From contig JBDTLT010000001.1 of NCBI GenBank assembly GCA_039934635.1, positions 74,570 to 138,569 of the forward strand: 64,000 nucleotides of DNA. The letters are read 5' to 3'. The position numbers and the translations under genes were made by a program. Source of the stretch: DATLFA01 sp039934635 (GTDB lineage Bacteria > Actinomycetota > Acidimicrobiia > Acidimicrobiales > WLNW01). How positions within the stretch are numbered: the stretch's first letter is position 1; every line of letters begins with the position of its first letter. The notes below the pieces were generated by a model. That model saw only the letters and a list, made by a program, of their open reading frames with translations. It searched no databases and was not told the origin of the DNA. Shown here one piece after another: positions 26,162-35,261 of the stretch.

Positions 26162-27799
26162 ATGCGAACGATCTTGCGAGGAGGACGCGTCGTCGACGGC
26201 ACCGGCGCGCCGGCAGTGTCCGCCGATGTCGAAGTCGTCGACGGTCGTATCGCCCGTGTCGGTGACGTGGGGTCGACGACGGGCGCGGAGCTGATCGACC
26301 TCGACGGTCTCGTGCTCGCTCCCGGGTTCATCGACATCCACACCCACTTCGACGCGCAACTGTTCTGGGACGCGGACTTCACGCCGTCCTGTTGGCACGG
26401 TGTGACCACTGCTATCCAAGGCAACTGCGGCTTCGGCATCGCGCCCACGCGACCACACGACCGCGACCTCATCATGCAGACGCTCGAGTTCGTCGAAGGC
26501 ATGAACGTCAACACGTTGCGCTCGGGCATCGACTGGTGCTTCGAGTCGTTCCCCGAGTACCTCGCGGTGTTACGCGAGCGACCCAAGCGCATCAACCTCG
26601 GGTCGTACATCGGACACACGCCGGTGCGCACGTACGTGATGGGCGCCGAGGATGCAGTACGGCGCACCGCGACCGCCGACGAGGTGGCCCAGATGCGCCA
26701 GATTGTCGTCGAGGCGATGGAAGCAGGCGCGGCGGGCTTCTCCAGTTCGTTCGCGCCGTCGCACAACGGCGCGTACGGCATGCCGGTGCCGAGCCGGCTC
26801 GCGGACGTACACGAACTCCGTGCGTTGTGCAGCGCAGTGGCCGACAGCGGTCGCGGCATCGTCGAGATCACTTACGGCCCGCAGATGGAAATCGAAGACG
26901 CCGCGCGCTGGGCCGCTGAGCTGGGCGTGCGCGTGACTTGGGGCGCGCTGCTGACCGGCTTGTTCGGGCCGCACGGCACGACGATCGACATGCTCGATCG
27001 GGCCACGGCCATCTCGAGCGACATCTGGCCGCAGGTGAGTTGCCGCGAGATCGTGTTCTTGATGACGATGGAAGACCCGTACTACTTCGGCACCGCGCCG
27101 TCGTTCAAACGAGTGCTGCAGGCTCCCCGCCACGAACGCATCGACGTCTATCGAGATCTTGCATGGCGCGAACAAGCCAAAGCCGACATCCCGATCTACC
27201 GGCCCGACGCGTACGACAAGGCATCGATCGCGGAATCAATGGCGTTCGCCGATGATCGCGGTCGTTCGCTGGCCGACCTCGCACACGAGCGCAACGTGCA
27301 CCCCTTCGACCTGTGGCTCGACATGGCGATCGCCGAAGACCTCACGACGAGGTTTCGCATCGTGTCGCGCAACGCGGATGAGGAGGAGTTGGCGCAGCTG
27401 TTGCGCGACCCGCGCACCGTGCTCGGCGCGCATGACGCCGGTGCGCACGTCGAGATGTTGTGCGACTCGTGCTACCCGACGCACCTACTCGGGTACTGGG
27501 TGCGCGAGAAGCAGGCCTTGTCAGTCGAGCAAGCGGTGTGGCGCCTCAGCGGTCAACCCGCCGATCTGTGGCGCATCCGCGACCGCGGCACCATCCGCCC
27601 GGGGTATCACGCCGACCTCGTCGCCTTCGACCCCGACTCGGTTGCGGCGATGCCGGCCGATCGCGTCTTCGACTTCCCCGCCAACGGCGACCGCTTGGTG
27701 AGCCGCAGCATCGGTATCCACCACATCTGGGTCAACGGGCAGGCCACTCGGCGCGGCGGCGAGGACATCGCGGGGGCGGCACCGGGCGTGGTGGTGTGA
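26162..27799 (+). CDS. N-acyl-D-amino-acid deacylase-like amidohydrolase (copy 2)
   Basis: Paralogue of the 23561-25240 gene (545 aa) with the same order of motifs: ILRGGRVVDGTG, FIDIHTHFDAQ, CWHGVTTAIQGNCGFG, GAHDAGAHVEMLCD near residue 425 and PGYHADLVAFD near the C-terminus. The pair may handle two amide- or hydantoin-like substrates, or form a hetero-oligomer. ATG 26162 follows an upstream stretch without family similarity. An SDR gene follows after 25 bp. Confidence 0.9.
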   Translation: MRTILRGGRVVDGTGAPAVSADVEVVDGRIARVGDVGSTTGAELIDLDGLVLAPGFIDIHTHFDAQLFWDADFTPSCWHGVTTAIQGNCGFGIAPTRPHDRDLIMQTLEFVEGMNVNTLRSGIDWCFESFPEYLAVLRERPKRINLGSYIGHTPVRTYVMGAEDAVRRTATADEVAQMRQIVVEAMEAGAAGFSSSFAPSHNGAYGMPVPSRLADVHELRALCSAVADSGRGIVEITYGPQMEIEDAARWAAELGVRVTWGALLTGLFGPHGTTIDMLDRATAISSDIWPQVSCREIVFLMTMEDPYYFGTAPSFKRVLQAPRHERIDVYRDLAWREQAKADIPIYRPDAYDKASIAESMAFADDRGRSLADLAHERNVHPFDLWLDMAIAEDLTTRFRIVSRNADEEELAQLLRDPRTVLGAHDAGAHVEMLCDSCYPTHLLGYWVREKQALSVEQAVWRLSGQPADLWRIRDRGTIRPGYHADLVAFDPDSVAAMPADRVFDFPANGDRLVSRSIGIHHIWVNGQATRRGGEDIAGAAPGVVV

Positions 27800-27824
27800 G
27801 AAGTCGGCACGAGGAGGACTGTTG

Positions 27825-28715
27825 ATGAGTGGCGAATGTGCAGGCAAGACTGCGATCGTGACCGGTGGCAGTCGAGGCATCGGCAAGGCGATCGCGCAAC
27901 GGTTGGCCGCGGAGGGCGCTGCGGTGTGCGTGACGAGCCGCAGCCTTGCGCCCGGCTCGCACACCTTCGCCGGCTCGCTCCAAGAGACCGTGGCCGAGAT
28001 CGAGGCTGCCGGGGGTCGCGCCGTCGCGGTCGCGGCCGATTTCGGTGACCCGAACTTCGATAAGCGGCGGGTGATCGACGCGGTGCACGATGCATTCGGC
28101 GCACCGGTCGACATACTCGTCAACAACGCGGCGGCGCCGCGGACGTTTCACCTCGGGCTCGAACAGACAACCCGCGACGTCTTCATGGAAGCCATCGAAG
28201 TCAATGCCTGGGCCGCGTGGGAACTGTCCGCACTCGTTGCCGCGGACATGCGGGCACAGGGGCAGGGTTGGATCTGCAACATCTCGTCGCGCGCGGCGGG
28301 CCCCAAGGTGGGCCCTCCGTTTCCGAAGACACAAGTCGGTGCGCAGATCCTCTACGGCTGTACCAAGGCCATGCTCGATCGCATCACCACTGGCGCGGCG
28401 ATGGAGCTCTATGACGACAACATCGCCGTCAATACGCTCGCGCCGGAGTCGGCCGTGATGACCGAGAACGCGTCGAGTCTCGTGAGCCCGCCGTCGAGCT
28501 CGATCGAGCCGATGGAGACCTTCGTCGAGGCGACCGTCGCGCTGTGCACGTGTGACCCCAAGACCCTGACGGGCCGCGTCACATACAGCCTCTCGCTGTT
28601 GGTCGAGTTGAACCGGCCCGTGCGCACCGTTGACGGATCAGCGCTGGTCGAAGGGTGGCAGCCCGACGAGATCGACCGCTCGCGCCTCATCCCCTCGTAT
28701 CTACGCATGGGTTGA
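27825..28715 (+). CDS. SDR family oxidoreductase
   Basis: SDR of 296 aa. It has TGGSRGIG at about 13-20, an Arg/Ser pair after beta-2 (TSRS) that suggests NADP, VNNAAA near 98, the Ser in NISSRAAG, and LYGCTK with Tyr and Lys. The loop between beta-2 and alpha-C is longer than usual, and the C-terminus lacks the common DGG end. A strong GAGGAGG ribosome site precedes ATG 27825. It is in an operon with the second D-aminoacylase-like gene and abuts the convergent MetE-like gene with no gap. Confidence 0.87.
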   Translation: MSGECAGKTAIVTGGSRGIGKAIAQRLAAEGAAVCVTSRSLAPGSHTFAGSLQETVAEIEAAGGRAVAVAADFGDPNFDKRRVIDAVHDAFGAPVDILVNNAAAPRTFHLGLEQTTRDVFMEAIEVNAWAAWELSALVAADMRAQGQGWICNISSRAAGPKVGPPFPKTQVGAQILYGCTKAMLDRITTGAAMELYDDNIAVNTLAPESAVMTENASSLVSPPSSSIEPMETFVEATVALCTCDPKTLTGRVTYSLSLLVELNRPVRTVDGSALVEGWQPDEIDRSRLIPSYLRMG

Positions 28716-29870
28716 TCACCACAGCTCGCTCGACGCGATCGCCGCGCCTTCGACGAGCGCCGCCAGCTTGGCCCACACGATGCGCGTATCGACACCGCCC
28801 GCCTCGAACATGGTGCCGAAGCCACAATCCGCTCCCGCGATCACGCGCTCCTTGCCGACGGTGCGGGTGTAGCGCTTGATGCGTTGCGCGACGAGCTCGG
28901 GGTGCTCGACGTAGTTCGTCGTGGTGTCGATCATGCCGGGGATGATGATCTTGTCGTCGGGCAGCGCGATGTCGCGCCACACGTTCCATTCGTGGGCGTG
29001 GCGCGGATTGGCCGCCTCGAACGAAAGCGCGCACGGCCGGGCGCGCAGCACGGTCGGCAAGATCTCTTGCAGAGCGATGTCGTGATTGTGCGGGCCTTCA
29101 TAGTTGCCCCAACAGAGATGCATGCGCATGCGATCGGGAGCGATGTCGGCCGTCGCGTGATTGAGCGCGTCGACGTGCATCGCGATGACCTTCTTGAATT
29201 CGGCGATGCTCAGGTCGGAGAACTCAGAGTTGTGCGACATCGCCAGATCGGGGCAATCGATCTGCAGGATGAAGCCGGCATCGGCGATCGCGTGGTACTC
29301 ACGCCGCATGATGTCGGCGAGCGCAAAGACGTAGGCCTCACGGGTGGGGTAATACGCGTTGGGGAGCATCACCGAGATGACCCCGGGTGACGCGGCCGTC
29401 ATGAACAGCTCGGCCACCGGCTTTGCGTCGGTCGCCTCGCGTAGGCGAACGATGTCGCGGGCGACCGCGTCGAAGTCTTTCCACGCGAGCGGCCCGTCAC
29501 AGGTGGGGACCCGCAGCGCGGCGAGGCCGCGCGGCGCGGCGGCGCGAGCCCATTCGGGGAAGTCGGCCGAGTCGAGCCGCCTGGGGAAAACTGCTCGGCG
29601 CGCACCCTCGAAGCCGGCCACCCGGTCGATCACGTAGGTCGCGTAGCTGGGTTTGTGTTGCTCGCCATCGTTGACGATGTCGAGCCCGGTCTGCAGTTGT
29701 TGGTCGACCACCGCCCGGGTCGCGGTCAGGGCGGCCTGCTCGATCTCGGCGGTCGCGATCGCGTTGCCTTGCTCGCGGCGGCGCAGCACATCGACGATGG
29801 CGGCCACCCTCGGCAGGCTTCCGGTGTGGGTGGTCAGTATCCGCTGCGTACTGCGGTGCATGAGGGCCAT
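28716..29870 (-). CDS. MetE C-terminal-like (cobalamin-independent methionine synthase family) protein
   Basis: UROD/MetE-like TIM barrel of 384 aa, about half the length of MetE and without its N-terminal domain. It shows the N-terminal TTHTGSLPR, a zinc-site HLC (His-x-Cys) in MRMHLCWGNYEG near 240, GMIDTTTNYVEHPE, and the last zinc Cys in ADCGFGTMFE. Proteins of this size are often methyl- or alkyl-transferases acting on thiols or corrinoid partners in catabolic clusters, rather than methionine synthase. ATG 29870 or 29861 is the start. Single gene on the minus strand. Confidence 0.85.
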   Translation of the reverse strand: MALMHRSTQRILTTHTGSLPRVAAIVDVLRRREQGNAIATAEIEQAALTATRAVVDQQLQTGLDIVNDGEQHKPSYATYVIDRVAGFEGARRAVFPRRLDSADFPEWARAAAPRGLAALRVPTCDGPLAWKDFDAVARDIVRLREATDAKPVAELFMTAASPGVISVMLPNAYYPTREAYVFALADIMRREYHAIADAGFILQIDCPDLAMSHNSEFSDLSIAEFKKVIAMHVDALNHATADIAPDRMRMHLCWGNYEGPHNHDIALQEILPTVLRARPCALSFEAANPRHAHEWNVWRDIALPDDKIIIPGMIDTTTNYVEHPELVAQRIKRYTRTVGKERVIAGADCGFGTMFEAGGVDTRIVWAKLAALVEGAAIASSELW

Positions 29871-30218
29871 TCTCGCGACAAATCGCACGGAGGAGGGCGG
29901 CGACCGGCGCGGCTGTCACAAGAAATATTACGGATGTGTCGCAGTTGCATTACCCCAGGTGCCTGTGGATATGCCTGTTAATCAAGCCCTATAGAGAAGT
30001 TCCACGAGGGCGCACTCGACTAGCGCACTGTGTGAAAGTCATCCACACTCCATGGAACTTATCGATGACCCGCCGCTTTATCACGGGCGGGCGCTCGATG
30101 GCCCAGCGGCGAGGACGTGACATGTGGCACCGAGAAGTTCGTAAGGCCGGCCCAATTTTGGACGATCATTACGGCCGTCATGCATCTGCAATATTTCACC
30201 GGTCGTCGAGGTAGCCGC
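29871..30218. other. Intergenic leader with one stable hairpin
   Basis: About 350 bp between the divergent MetE-like and M23 genes. CCCGCC (30069-30074) can pair with GGCGGG (30086-30091). No riboswitch or gene was recognised. The block before 30219 carries GAGG at about 30208 as the probable ribosome site of the peptidase gene. Confidence 0.4.
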
Positions 30219-30905
30219 ATGGTCCGGATTCCCGGATGGATGGCCTGTATCGCGGTCTTCGCGATGATGGCGGCCAGTGGCGTCGATGCCGCGGATGCTT
30301 CGGTGGTCACCGCCGGCGTCGGCACCGGCGGGAGCTATGCGTTGCTCTCCTCCTACAACCGCGCCAGCATCGTCCGCGACCCCACCGTGGTCCCCTCACC
30401 CACCGACTCGATGATGCTCGTCGAGCTCATCGAAGCAGCCCTAGCGGCCGGCGCCGTGCCCCCTCCACCCCCTCCGCCCCCGCCCCCTCCACCTCCGCCG
30501 ATCTGGTTGTGTCCCATCGCCAGCCCGGTGCGTTTCGGCGACACCTACGGTGAGGGTCGCAGCGGCGGGTGGCGTCACCTCGGCGTCGATATGAGCGCTC
30601 CGATGGGGACGCCGACCGTGGCCCCCGTGTCGGGCACCGTCCGCTACTCGCGCGATTCGGCGGGCGGCCTCTCGTGGCACCTCGACGGCGACGACGGCAT
30701 CTACTACTACGGCACGCACCTCTCTCGCTTCGGCTCGGTGACGGGGCACGTCGATCAGGGCACGGTGATCGGCTATGTGGGCCAGAGCGGCAACGCCTCG
30801 ATGCCGCATCTCCACCTCGAAATCCATCCCACGGGCATCAACACGCCGGCGATCAATCCCACGCCGACAGCCATGAAGTACTGCGACAACACGCTGCCCC
30901 GCTAG
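30219..30905 (+). CDS. Secreted M23 family metallopeptidase (LytM-like) with poly-proline linker
   Basis: A 228-aa exported zinc endopeptidase. Residues 1-25 form a signal peptide (basic start, hydrophobic core, ending SGVDAADA). A run of about 13 prolines lies near residues 80-93 as a wall-spanning spacer. The M23 domain follows: H120-x3-D124 in HLGVD and the HLHLEIH motif near 197 are zinc ligands. It should cut peptidoglycan stem peptides outside the membrane. ATG 30219 is preferred because it gives a proper signal peptide. It is unrelated to the flanking catabolic genes and overlaps the convergent CMD gene by 4 bp (CTAG). Confidence 0.92.
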   Translation: MVRIPGWMACIAVFAMMAASGVDAADASVVTAGVGTGGSYALLSSYNRASIVRDPTVVPSPTDSMMLVELIEAALAAGAVPPPPPPPPPPPPPPIWLCPIASPVRFGDTYGEGRSGGWRHLGVDMSAPMGTPTVAPVSGTVRYSRDSAGGLSWHLDGDDGIYYYGTHLSRFGSVTGHVDQGTVIGYVGQSGNASMPHLHLEIHPTGINTPAINPTPTAMKYCDNTLPR

Positions 30906-31318
30906 AAGTCGGCGTCGGGCTCGGCGATCACACGGTCGAAGATGCGCAGCGCGTCGAGCGCCACGGGCATGCCGCCGTAGACCGACATCTGCAGCAGCAC
31001 TTCACGGACCTTGTCCGGTGGGTTGCTGCGCAGGGCGATACGGATGTGCGCGGTGAGCTCGTCCGTGCGGGCGAGCACCGTCAACGCCGCGACAGCGCAC
31101 AGCTCGCGGACATCGGTCGGTAAAATGTTGCGCGAGTAGCACCCGTTGATGATGAACTCGTTCATGATGCGGGCCCAATCGGGGTCCACCCGGTCGGCCC
31201 ATCGGCGGTTGTTGCGTTCCATGAACGCGTCGCCACCGGGGCCGAACATCTCGACCGCGGCTTGGCGGCCCCGTTGGCTCAAGTACTCGCCGCCGGTCGT
31301 TGCGTCGTCATCGCTCAC
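30902..31318 (-). CDS. Carboxymuconolactone decarboxylase (CMD/AhpD-like) family protein
   Basis: A 138-aa all-helical CMD-family protein. The core motif lies around residues 70-100 as ELCAVAALTVLARTDEL followed by a His helix. Only one Cys of the CxxC pair of AhpD is present, so a peroxidase role is unlikely and it is closer to the PcaC-like decarboxylase branch. The C-terminal helix carries the LQMSVYGGMP signature. It diverges from the DUF2889 operon across 121 bp. Confidence 0.88.
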   Translation of the reverse strand: MSDDDATTGGEYLSQRGRQAAVEMFGPGGDAFMERNNRRWADRVDPDWARIMNEFIINGCYSRNILPTDVRELCAVAALTVLARTDELTAHIRIALRSNPPDKVREVLLQMSVYGGMPVALDALRIFDRVIAEPDADF

Positions 31319-31439
31319 GTCATACCTCCCTCGAAGTTGCCCAACGCTACGTTGCCCCGCGGGTGAGGGGGCTGCTGCACGAGCTCACACGCGTCGGCGG
31401 AGTTTTCCGTCTGCCGCCACATGTGCTGCGCTAGCGACC

Positions 31440-32093
31440 ATGGACGACGATCTCGAGCTGATGCATACCCGCGGATACGACGTCAGGGGCTACTGGCGGC
31501 GCGACGGCATGCTGGTCATCAAAGGTGCCGTGCGTGACCAGCTGCCGACCCGGCTCTACGACATCGACGACGACACGCCGCTCGTGATGCACCACATGGA
31601 GGTCGCGCTCACCGTCGAGCTGCCTGATCTGCTCATCAAAGAGGTGGACGTCGAATTCCTCGCGCATCCGCATCACGCGTGCCCATCGGTAATCGACCAC
31701 TATCACCATCTCGTCGGGCTCTCCATCGCGCGCGGCTTCACCCACAAGGTGCGAGAGCTCTTCGGTGGTCCGCGTGGGTGTACGCACACCACTGCGTTGT
31801 TGCAGGCGATGGCGCCGGTGGCGATGCAATGCAAGCTCGCGAGCCGGATGATGGGACTGCGGCAGTCAGGTGATGCCACGCAGCCACTGGCCGCCGACAC
31901 GTTGAATTCGCCCGAGATGCGCGCCCTGCGCGCTGCGGGCAACCGCAACACGTGCCATGTTTGGGCCGAGGATGGCGGGCACATCCAACGCATCCTCGAC
32001 GGAACGGGCACCGAGTTGCCGATTCCGATCAGCGTGCGCATACGCGAGCGCGGCGGCGATCCCGACGAATGGCGGCGCCAGCGCTGGGGTTGA
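31440..32093 (+). CDS. DUF2889 domain-containing protein
   Basis: A 217-aa protein of unknown function. Matching family features are a MHTRGYDVRGYWRRDG opening, a LVMHHMEVALTV strand, a DHYHHLVGLSIARGF helix near residues 85-100 and a GPRGCTHTTALLQAM motif with Cys and His. DUF2889 proteins recur next to acyl-CoA and ring-degradation genes in proteobacteria and actinobacteria, which fits the CoA ligase gene 28 bp downstream. The cysteine/histidine pattern could bind metal. The catalytic role is not known. Confidence 0.85.
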   Translation: MDDDLELMHTRGYDVRGYWRRDGMLVIKGAVRDQLPTRLYDIDDDTPLVMHHMEVALTVELPDLLIKEVDVEFLAHPHHACPSVIDHYHHLVGLSIARGFTHKVRELFGGPRGCTHTTALLQAMAPVAMQCKLASRMMGLRQSGDATQPLAADTLNSPEMRALRAAGNRNTCHVWAEDGGHIQRILDGTGTELPIPISVRIRERGGDPDEWRRQRWG

Positions 32094-32121
32094 CAGACTC
32101 GGCGCAGCGGGGGGCAGCGGG

Positions 32122-33618
32122 GTGAACGAGCCGACACTGTGGGATGTACTCGAGCGGCGGGTCGCCGCGACTCCTGACCGTCTCTGCGTGGTCGACGAGC
32201 GCGGGGTCCGCCTGTCCTTCGCCGAGTTGGCGGACAACGCGCGTGAGGTCGCCGCCGGGCTCCACGATCTGGGCGTGCGTCCGGGGCAGGTGATCGCGTG
32301 GCAGTTGCCCACGTGGATCGAGACGGTGGTGGTGTTCACAGCGCTCAGCCGTCTCGACGTGGTGCAGGTGCCGCTGCTTCCGATCTACCGGTCGCGCGAA
32401 GTCGACCACGCATTGCGTACGACCGGCGCCGAGGTCCTCATCTCGAACGCACCGTCGACCGAGACGCCTGCCAGTGTGGTGCGCCACATCGTGCTCGATC
32501 GACGATCGTTGCCGCGCGGCGACGTCGCGCGCCTGCCGTCGGCGGCGACCGATGCGAGTTCCGTGCGGTGGATCTTCCACACGTCGGGTACGACGGCCGC
32601 GCCAAAGGGGGCGCGGCACACCGACTCGTCGATCATTGCCGCGTCGCAGAGCTACGTCGATGCGATCGGGCTCACGGCCGACGATCGGCTACCGATCAAC
32701 TTCCCGATTGCGCACATCGGCGGCCTCGTCGTGCAGTGCTGTTCCTTCCTCGCCGGCTCGGCGAACATCTTCGTCGAGCGATTCGATCCGACAACGGTGA
32801 TCGACGTGCTGGCTCGCGAGCAGGTGACATTGCCCGGCGTCTCACAGGTGTTCCATCTCGCGTACATGGATGCCCAGCGGCGCCAGCCGCAGCGGGCCCT
32901 GTTCCCCCACGCACGCGGCTACACCAACGGCGGCGCGGCCAAGAACCCTGAGCTCCACTATCAACTCACCGAATTGATGGGCGTGGGCCTGTATTCGAAC
33001 TACGGCATGACCGAATGCCCGTTCGCGTTGTGTACGCCGTTGTCTGCGCCCGACGACAAGCGAGCGACCACCGAGGGGCGGCCGGTGCAGGGCCTGCACG
33101 TTCGCATCGTCGACGCCGACGAACATGACGTCGCCCCGGGTGGCACCGGAGAGATCCGTCTGCAAGGGCCGATGGTGTTCGCCGGATACGTCGACGCGTC
33201 GCTCGACGTGAATGCGTTCGACGCGCAGGGCTTCTTCCGAACCGGCGACCTCGCGCGAGAAGACAGCGACGGCTACGTGCAGATCGTCGGCCGCCTGAAG
33301 GACATCATCATTCGCAAGGGTGAGAACATCAGCGCCAAAGAGGTCGAAGACCTTTTGTTCGAACATCCGGCCGTCCGCGAGGTCGCGGTGGTCGGGGTGC
33401 CCGACCCGCGCACCGGCGAACGGTGCTGCGCGGTGATCGTCGCCACCGACCCTGCCGTGCCGCTGCCGGTGGGCTCGATGAGCGCGTACCTGCGCGATGC
33501 CGGGCTGATGGTGCAGAAGATCCCGGAGCAATGGATTGCCGTCGATGCGCTGCCGCGCAATCAAGTCGGCAAGGTCTTGAAGAACGAGCTGCGCGCCCAC
33601 GTGATCGCGCGGGAATGA
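32122..33618 (+). CDS. AMP-dependent acyl-CoA synthetase/ligase
   Basis: Adenylate-forming ligase of 498 aa that activates a carboxylic acid to its CoA ester with ATP. Motifs are HTSGTTAAPKG (P-loop, about 153-163), YSNYGMTE (A5), FRTGDLA (A7), GRLKDIIIRKGENIS (hinge) and the catalytic K484 in NQVGKVLK. The GTG at 32122 starts the first conserved helix. It is second in block E and probably supplies the acyl-CoA for the two dehydrogenases downstream. Substrate class is unknown. Confidence 0.93.
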   Translation: MNEPTLWDVLERRVAATPDRLCVVDERGVRLSFAELADNAREVAAGLHDLGVRPGQVIAWQLPTWIETVVVFTALSRLDVVQVPLLPIYRSREVDHALRTTGAEVLISNAPSTETPASVVRHIVLDRRSLPRGDVARLPSAATDASSVRWIFHTSGTTAAPKGARHTDSSIIAASQSYVDAIGLTADDRLPINFPIAHIGGLVVQCCSFLAGSANIFVERFDPTTVIDVLAREQVTLPGVSQVFHLAYMDAQRRQPQRALFPHARGYTNGGAAKNPELHYQLTELMGVGLYSNYGMTECPFALCTPLSAPDDKRATTEGRPVQGLHVRIVDADEHDVAPGGTGEIRLQGPMVFAGYVDASLDVNAFDAQGFFRTGDLAREDSDGYVQIVGRLKDIIIRKGENISAKEVEDLLFEHPAVREVAVVGVPDPRTGERCCAVIVATDPAVPLPVGSMSAYLRDAGLMVQKIPEQWIAVDALPRNQVGKVLKNELRAHVIARE

Positions 33619-33628
33619 GGAGCATCTG

Positions 33629-34078
33629 ATGAATCCATCGGTCAATCGAATGAGTCATGTCGTGTACTGCGTGCGGCCCGAGAACTTCGAGGCCGCAACC
33701 AAGCTGTGGAGTACGGCGCTCGGAGTCACATTCGATCAGCTCGACATGCACGACGGCAGCCTGCGCGTCTCGTTCTCGCTCCAACACGGTGTCGAAGTGA
33801 TCGCGCCCGCGGCCAACGGCCCACAGAAGTTCCACGACTTTCTCGCCACCAACGGCGAAGGTGTCTACACCGTCGTGTACGTCGTATCCGATCTCGACGC
33901 GGCCGAGGCCGAAGTCGTCGCGCAAGGAGTAGACGTGGCCGATCGCCTCGTGTACACCGGTCGCCGTCCGTGGTCCGAAGAGTGGGCAGTGCTCGAAGAG
34001 CGCGTGCTGCCACCGGTGCACGGGATGCGTATCACGGTCGCCCGCATGGAGCGCCACGACGAAGGGAATGGGCGATGA
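33629..34078 (+). CDS. VOC family (glyoxalase-like) protein
   Basis: Vicinal-oxygen-chelate fold protein of 149 aa with one pair of beta-alpha-beta-beta-beta modules: MSHVVYCVRPENF at the start, and a second module from about residue 75. His at the start of the first strand and an acidic residue near the end are possible metal ligands. Its stop overlaps the next SDR start (ATGA). In such operons VOC proteins are isomerases, epimerases or dioxygenases, but the residues here do not choose. Confidence 0.83.
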   Translation: MNPSVNRMSHVVYCVRPENFEAATKLWSTALGVTFDQLDMHDGSLRVSFSLQHGVEVIAPAANGPQKFHDFLATNGEGVYTVVYVVSDLDAAEAEVVAQGVDVADRLVYTGRRPWSEEWAVLEERVLPPVHGMRITVARMERHDEGNGR

Positions 34079-34881
34079 CCTACAGCGACAACTCACCGGT
34101 GCCCGACTATTTCGGGCGACTGCGCCTCGATGGTCGCTCGTTCGTCGTGCTCGGCGCGGGGCAAGGAATCGGACGGCAGACGACGCACGCGCTGAGCCAA
34201 GCGGGAGCATCGTTGTTGTGCGTCGACAACGACGAGCGCCGCGCGACCGAGATTGCACAAGAGGTCGGCGGCGTGCCGTGCGTGGCCGACATACGCGACC
34301 GAGAACAGGTCGAGCGCGTGGTCAGCGAAGCAATTGCTGCGTTCGGATCGCTCCACGGCATGGTCGACATCGTCGGCGCGGCGCGGTACAGCAGGTTCGT
34401 CGCGACGACCGATGACGAATGGGAATGGACCTTCGACATGGTGCTGCGACATGCGTTCCTGGTAGCACAGGTCGGTGGGCGCGCCCTCGCCGACGGCGGC
34501 GGGGGAGTGCTCGCATTCGTGGCATCGATCAGTGGATTGACCAGCTCGCCCATGCACGCCGCATATGGCGCGGCGAAGGCCGCGCTCATGTCGCTCGTGC
34601 GCTCGGTGGCGGTCGAGCTCGGGCCCCGCGGCGTGCGGGTCAACGCGGTGGCGCCGGGCGGCACGTTGACGCCGCGCATGCTGGAGGTGCTGAGCGCCGA
34701 AGAGCGAGAGTCGATGGCGCAGCTCGTTCCCACGCGGCGAATGTCGCAACCCTCTGACATCGCAGGAAGCCTCTTGTTCGCGGTCAGCGATCTCGCGGCA
34801 AACGTGACGGGACAGGTACTCGTCGTGGATGGCGGCGGGCACATCGCCTACCCCTATCCCGTGGACCAGCTCGATGACTGA
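34075..34881 (+). CDS. SDR family oxidoreductase
   Basis: SDR of 268 aa with the cofactor loop LGAGQGIG (about 22-29), Asp after beta-2 (CVDND; NAD), a divergent VDIVGAAR in place of NNAG, the Ser in ASISG and AYGAAK with catalytic Tyr and Lys. It ends with VVDGGGHIAYPYP. Start (ATGA) and stop (8-bp overlap with the thioesterase gene) are both overlapped by neighbours, so it is translationally coupled on both sides. Confidence 0.88.
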   Translation: MTYSDNSPVPDYFGRLRLDGRSFVVLGAGQGIGRQTTHALSQAGASLLCVDNDERRATEIAQEVGGVPCVADIRDREQVERVVSEAIAAFGSLHGMVDIVGAARYSRFVATTDDEWEWTFDMVLRHAFLVAQVGGRALADGGGGVLAFVASISGLTSSPMHAAYGAAKAALMSLVRSVAVELGPRGVRVNAVAPGGTLTPRMLEVLSAEERESMAQLVPTRRMSQPSDIAGSLLFAVSDLAANVTGQVLVVDGGGHIAYPYPVDQLDD

Positions 34882-35260
34882 TTCTCCCAGTGCGGTGCCC
34901 GTCGGTCTCACGAACGATGTCGTCGTCGAGGTGACCGACGCGATGACACCGGGCCACGTGGCTGCACTCGTCATTTCCACGCCGTCGTTGGTGTCGATCA
35001 TCGAAGGCGCGTGCCGCCGTGCTGTGTTGGCGCACTTGCCGCCCGGCCACGACACGGTGGGCACACACGTATGTGTCAGCCACGAGGGCGTGGCGCTCGT
35101 GGGTCATTCCGTCAACGTGCGCTGCGAGCTCACCGAAGTGAACGGCCGCCATTTGCTCTTCGCCGTCTCGGTCGACGGGCCGAGTGGTGCGGTGAGTCGC
35201 GGTACGCACCGCCGCGCCATCGTCGACCCCTCCCGATTCGCGCGAGCCGACAAGCCCTGA
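34874..35260 (+). CDS. Hotdog thioesterase, FlK-like family
   Basis: A 128-aa single-hotdog protein. The central helix segment STPSLVSIIEGACRRAV (Thr/Ser, Glu), TVGTHVCVSHEG (His) and GHSVNVRCEL match the fluoroacetyl-CoA thioesterase-like (FlK) fold. It probably hydrolyses or edits an acyl-CoA thioester in block E. Overlap with the SDR gene by 8 bp and a 1-bp gap to the next dehydrogenase gene show tight operon packing. Confidence 0.85.
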   Translation: MTDSPSAVPVGLTNDVVVEVTDAMTPGHVAALVISTPSLVSIIEGACRRAVLAHLPPGHDTVGTHVCVSHEGVALVGHSVNVRCELTEVNGRHLLFAVSVDGPSGAVSRGTHRRAIVDPSRFARADKP

Positions 35261-35261
35261 G

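Noticed and set aside
29871..30218. Cyclic di-AMP riboswitch before the M23 peptidase gene
   Set aside because: Such riboswitches often precede wall hydrolase genes, but the conserved ydaO-type segments are not seen; only a simple hairpin is present.
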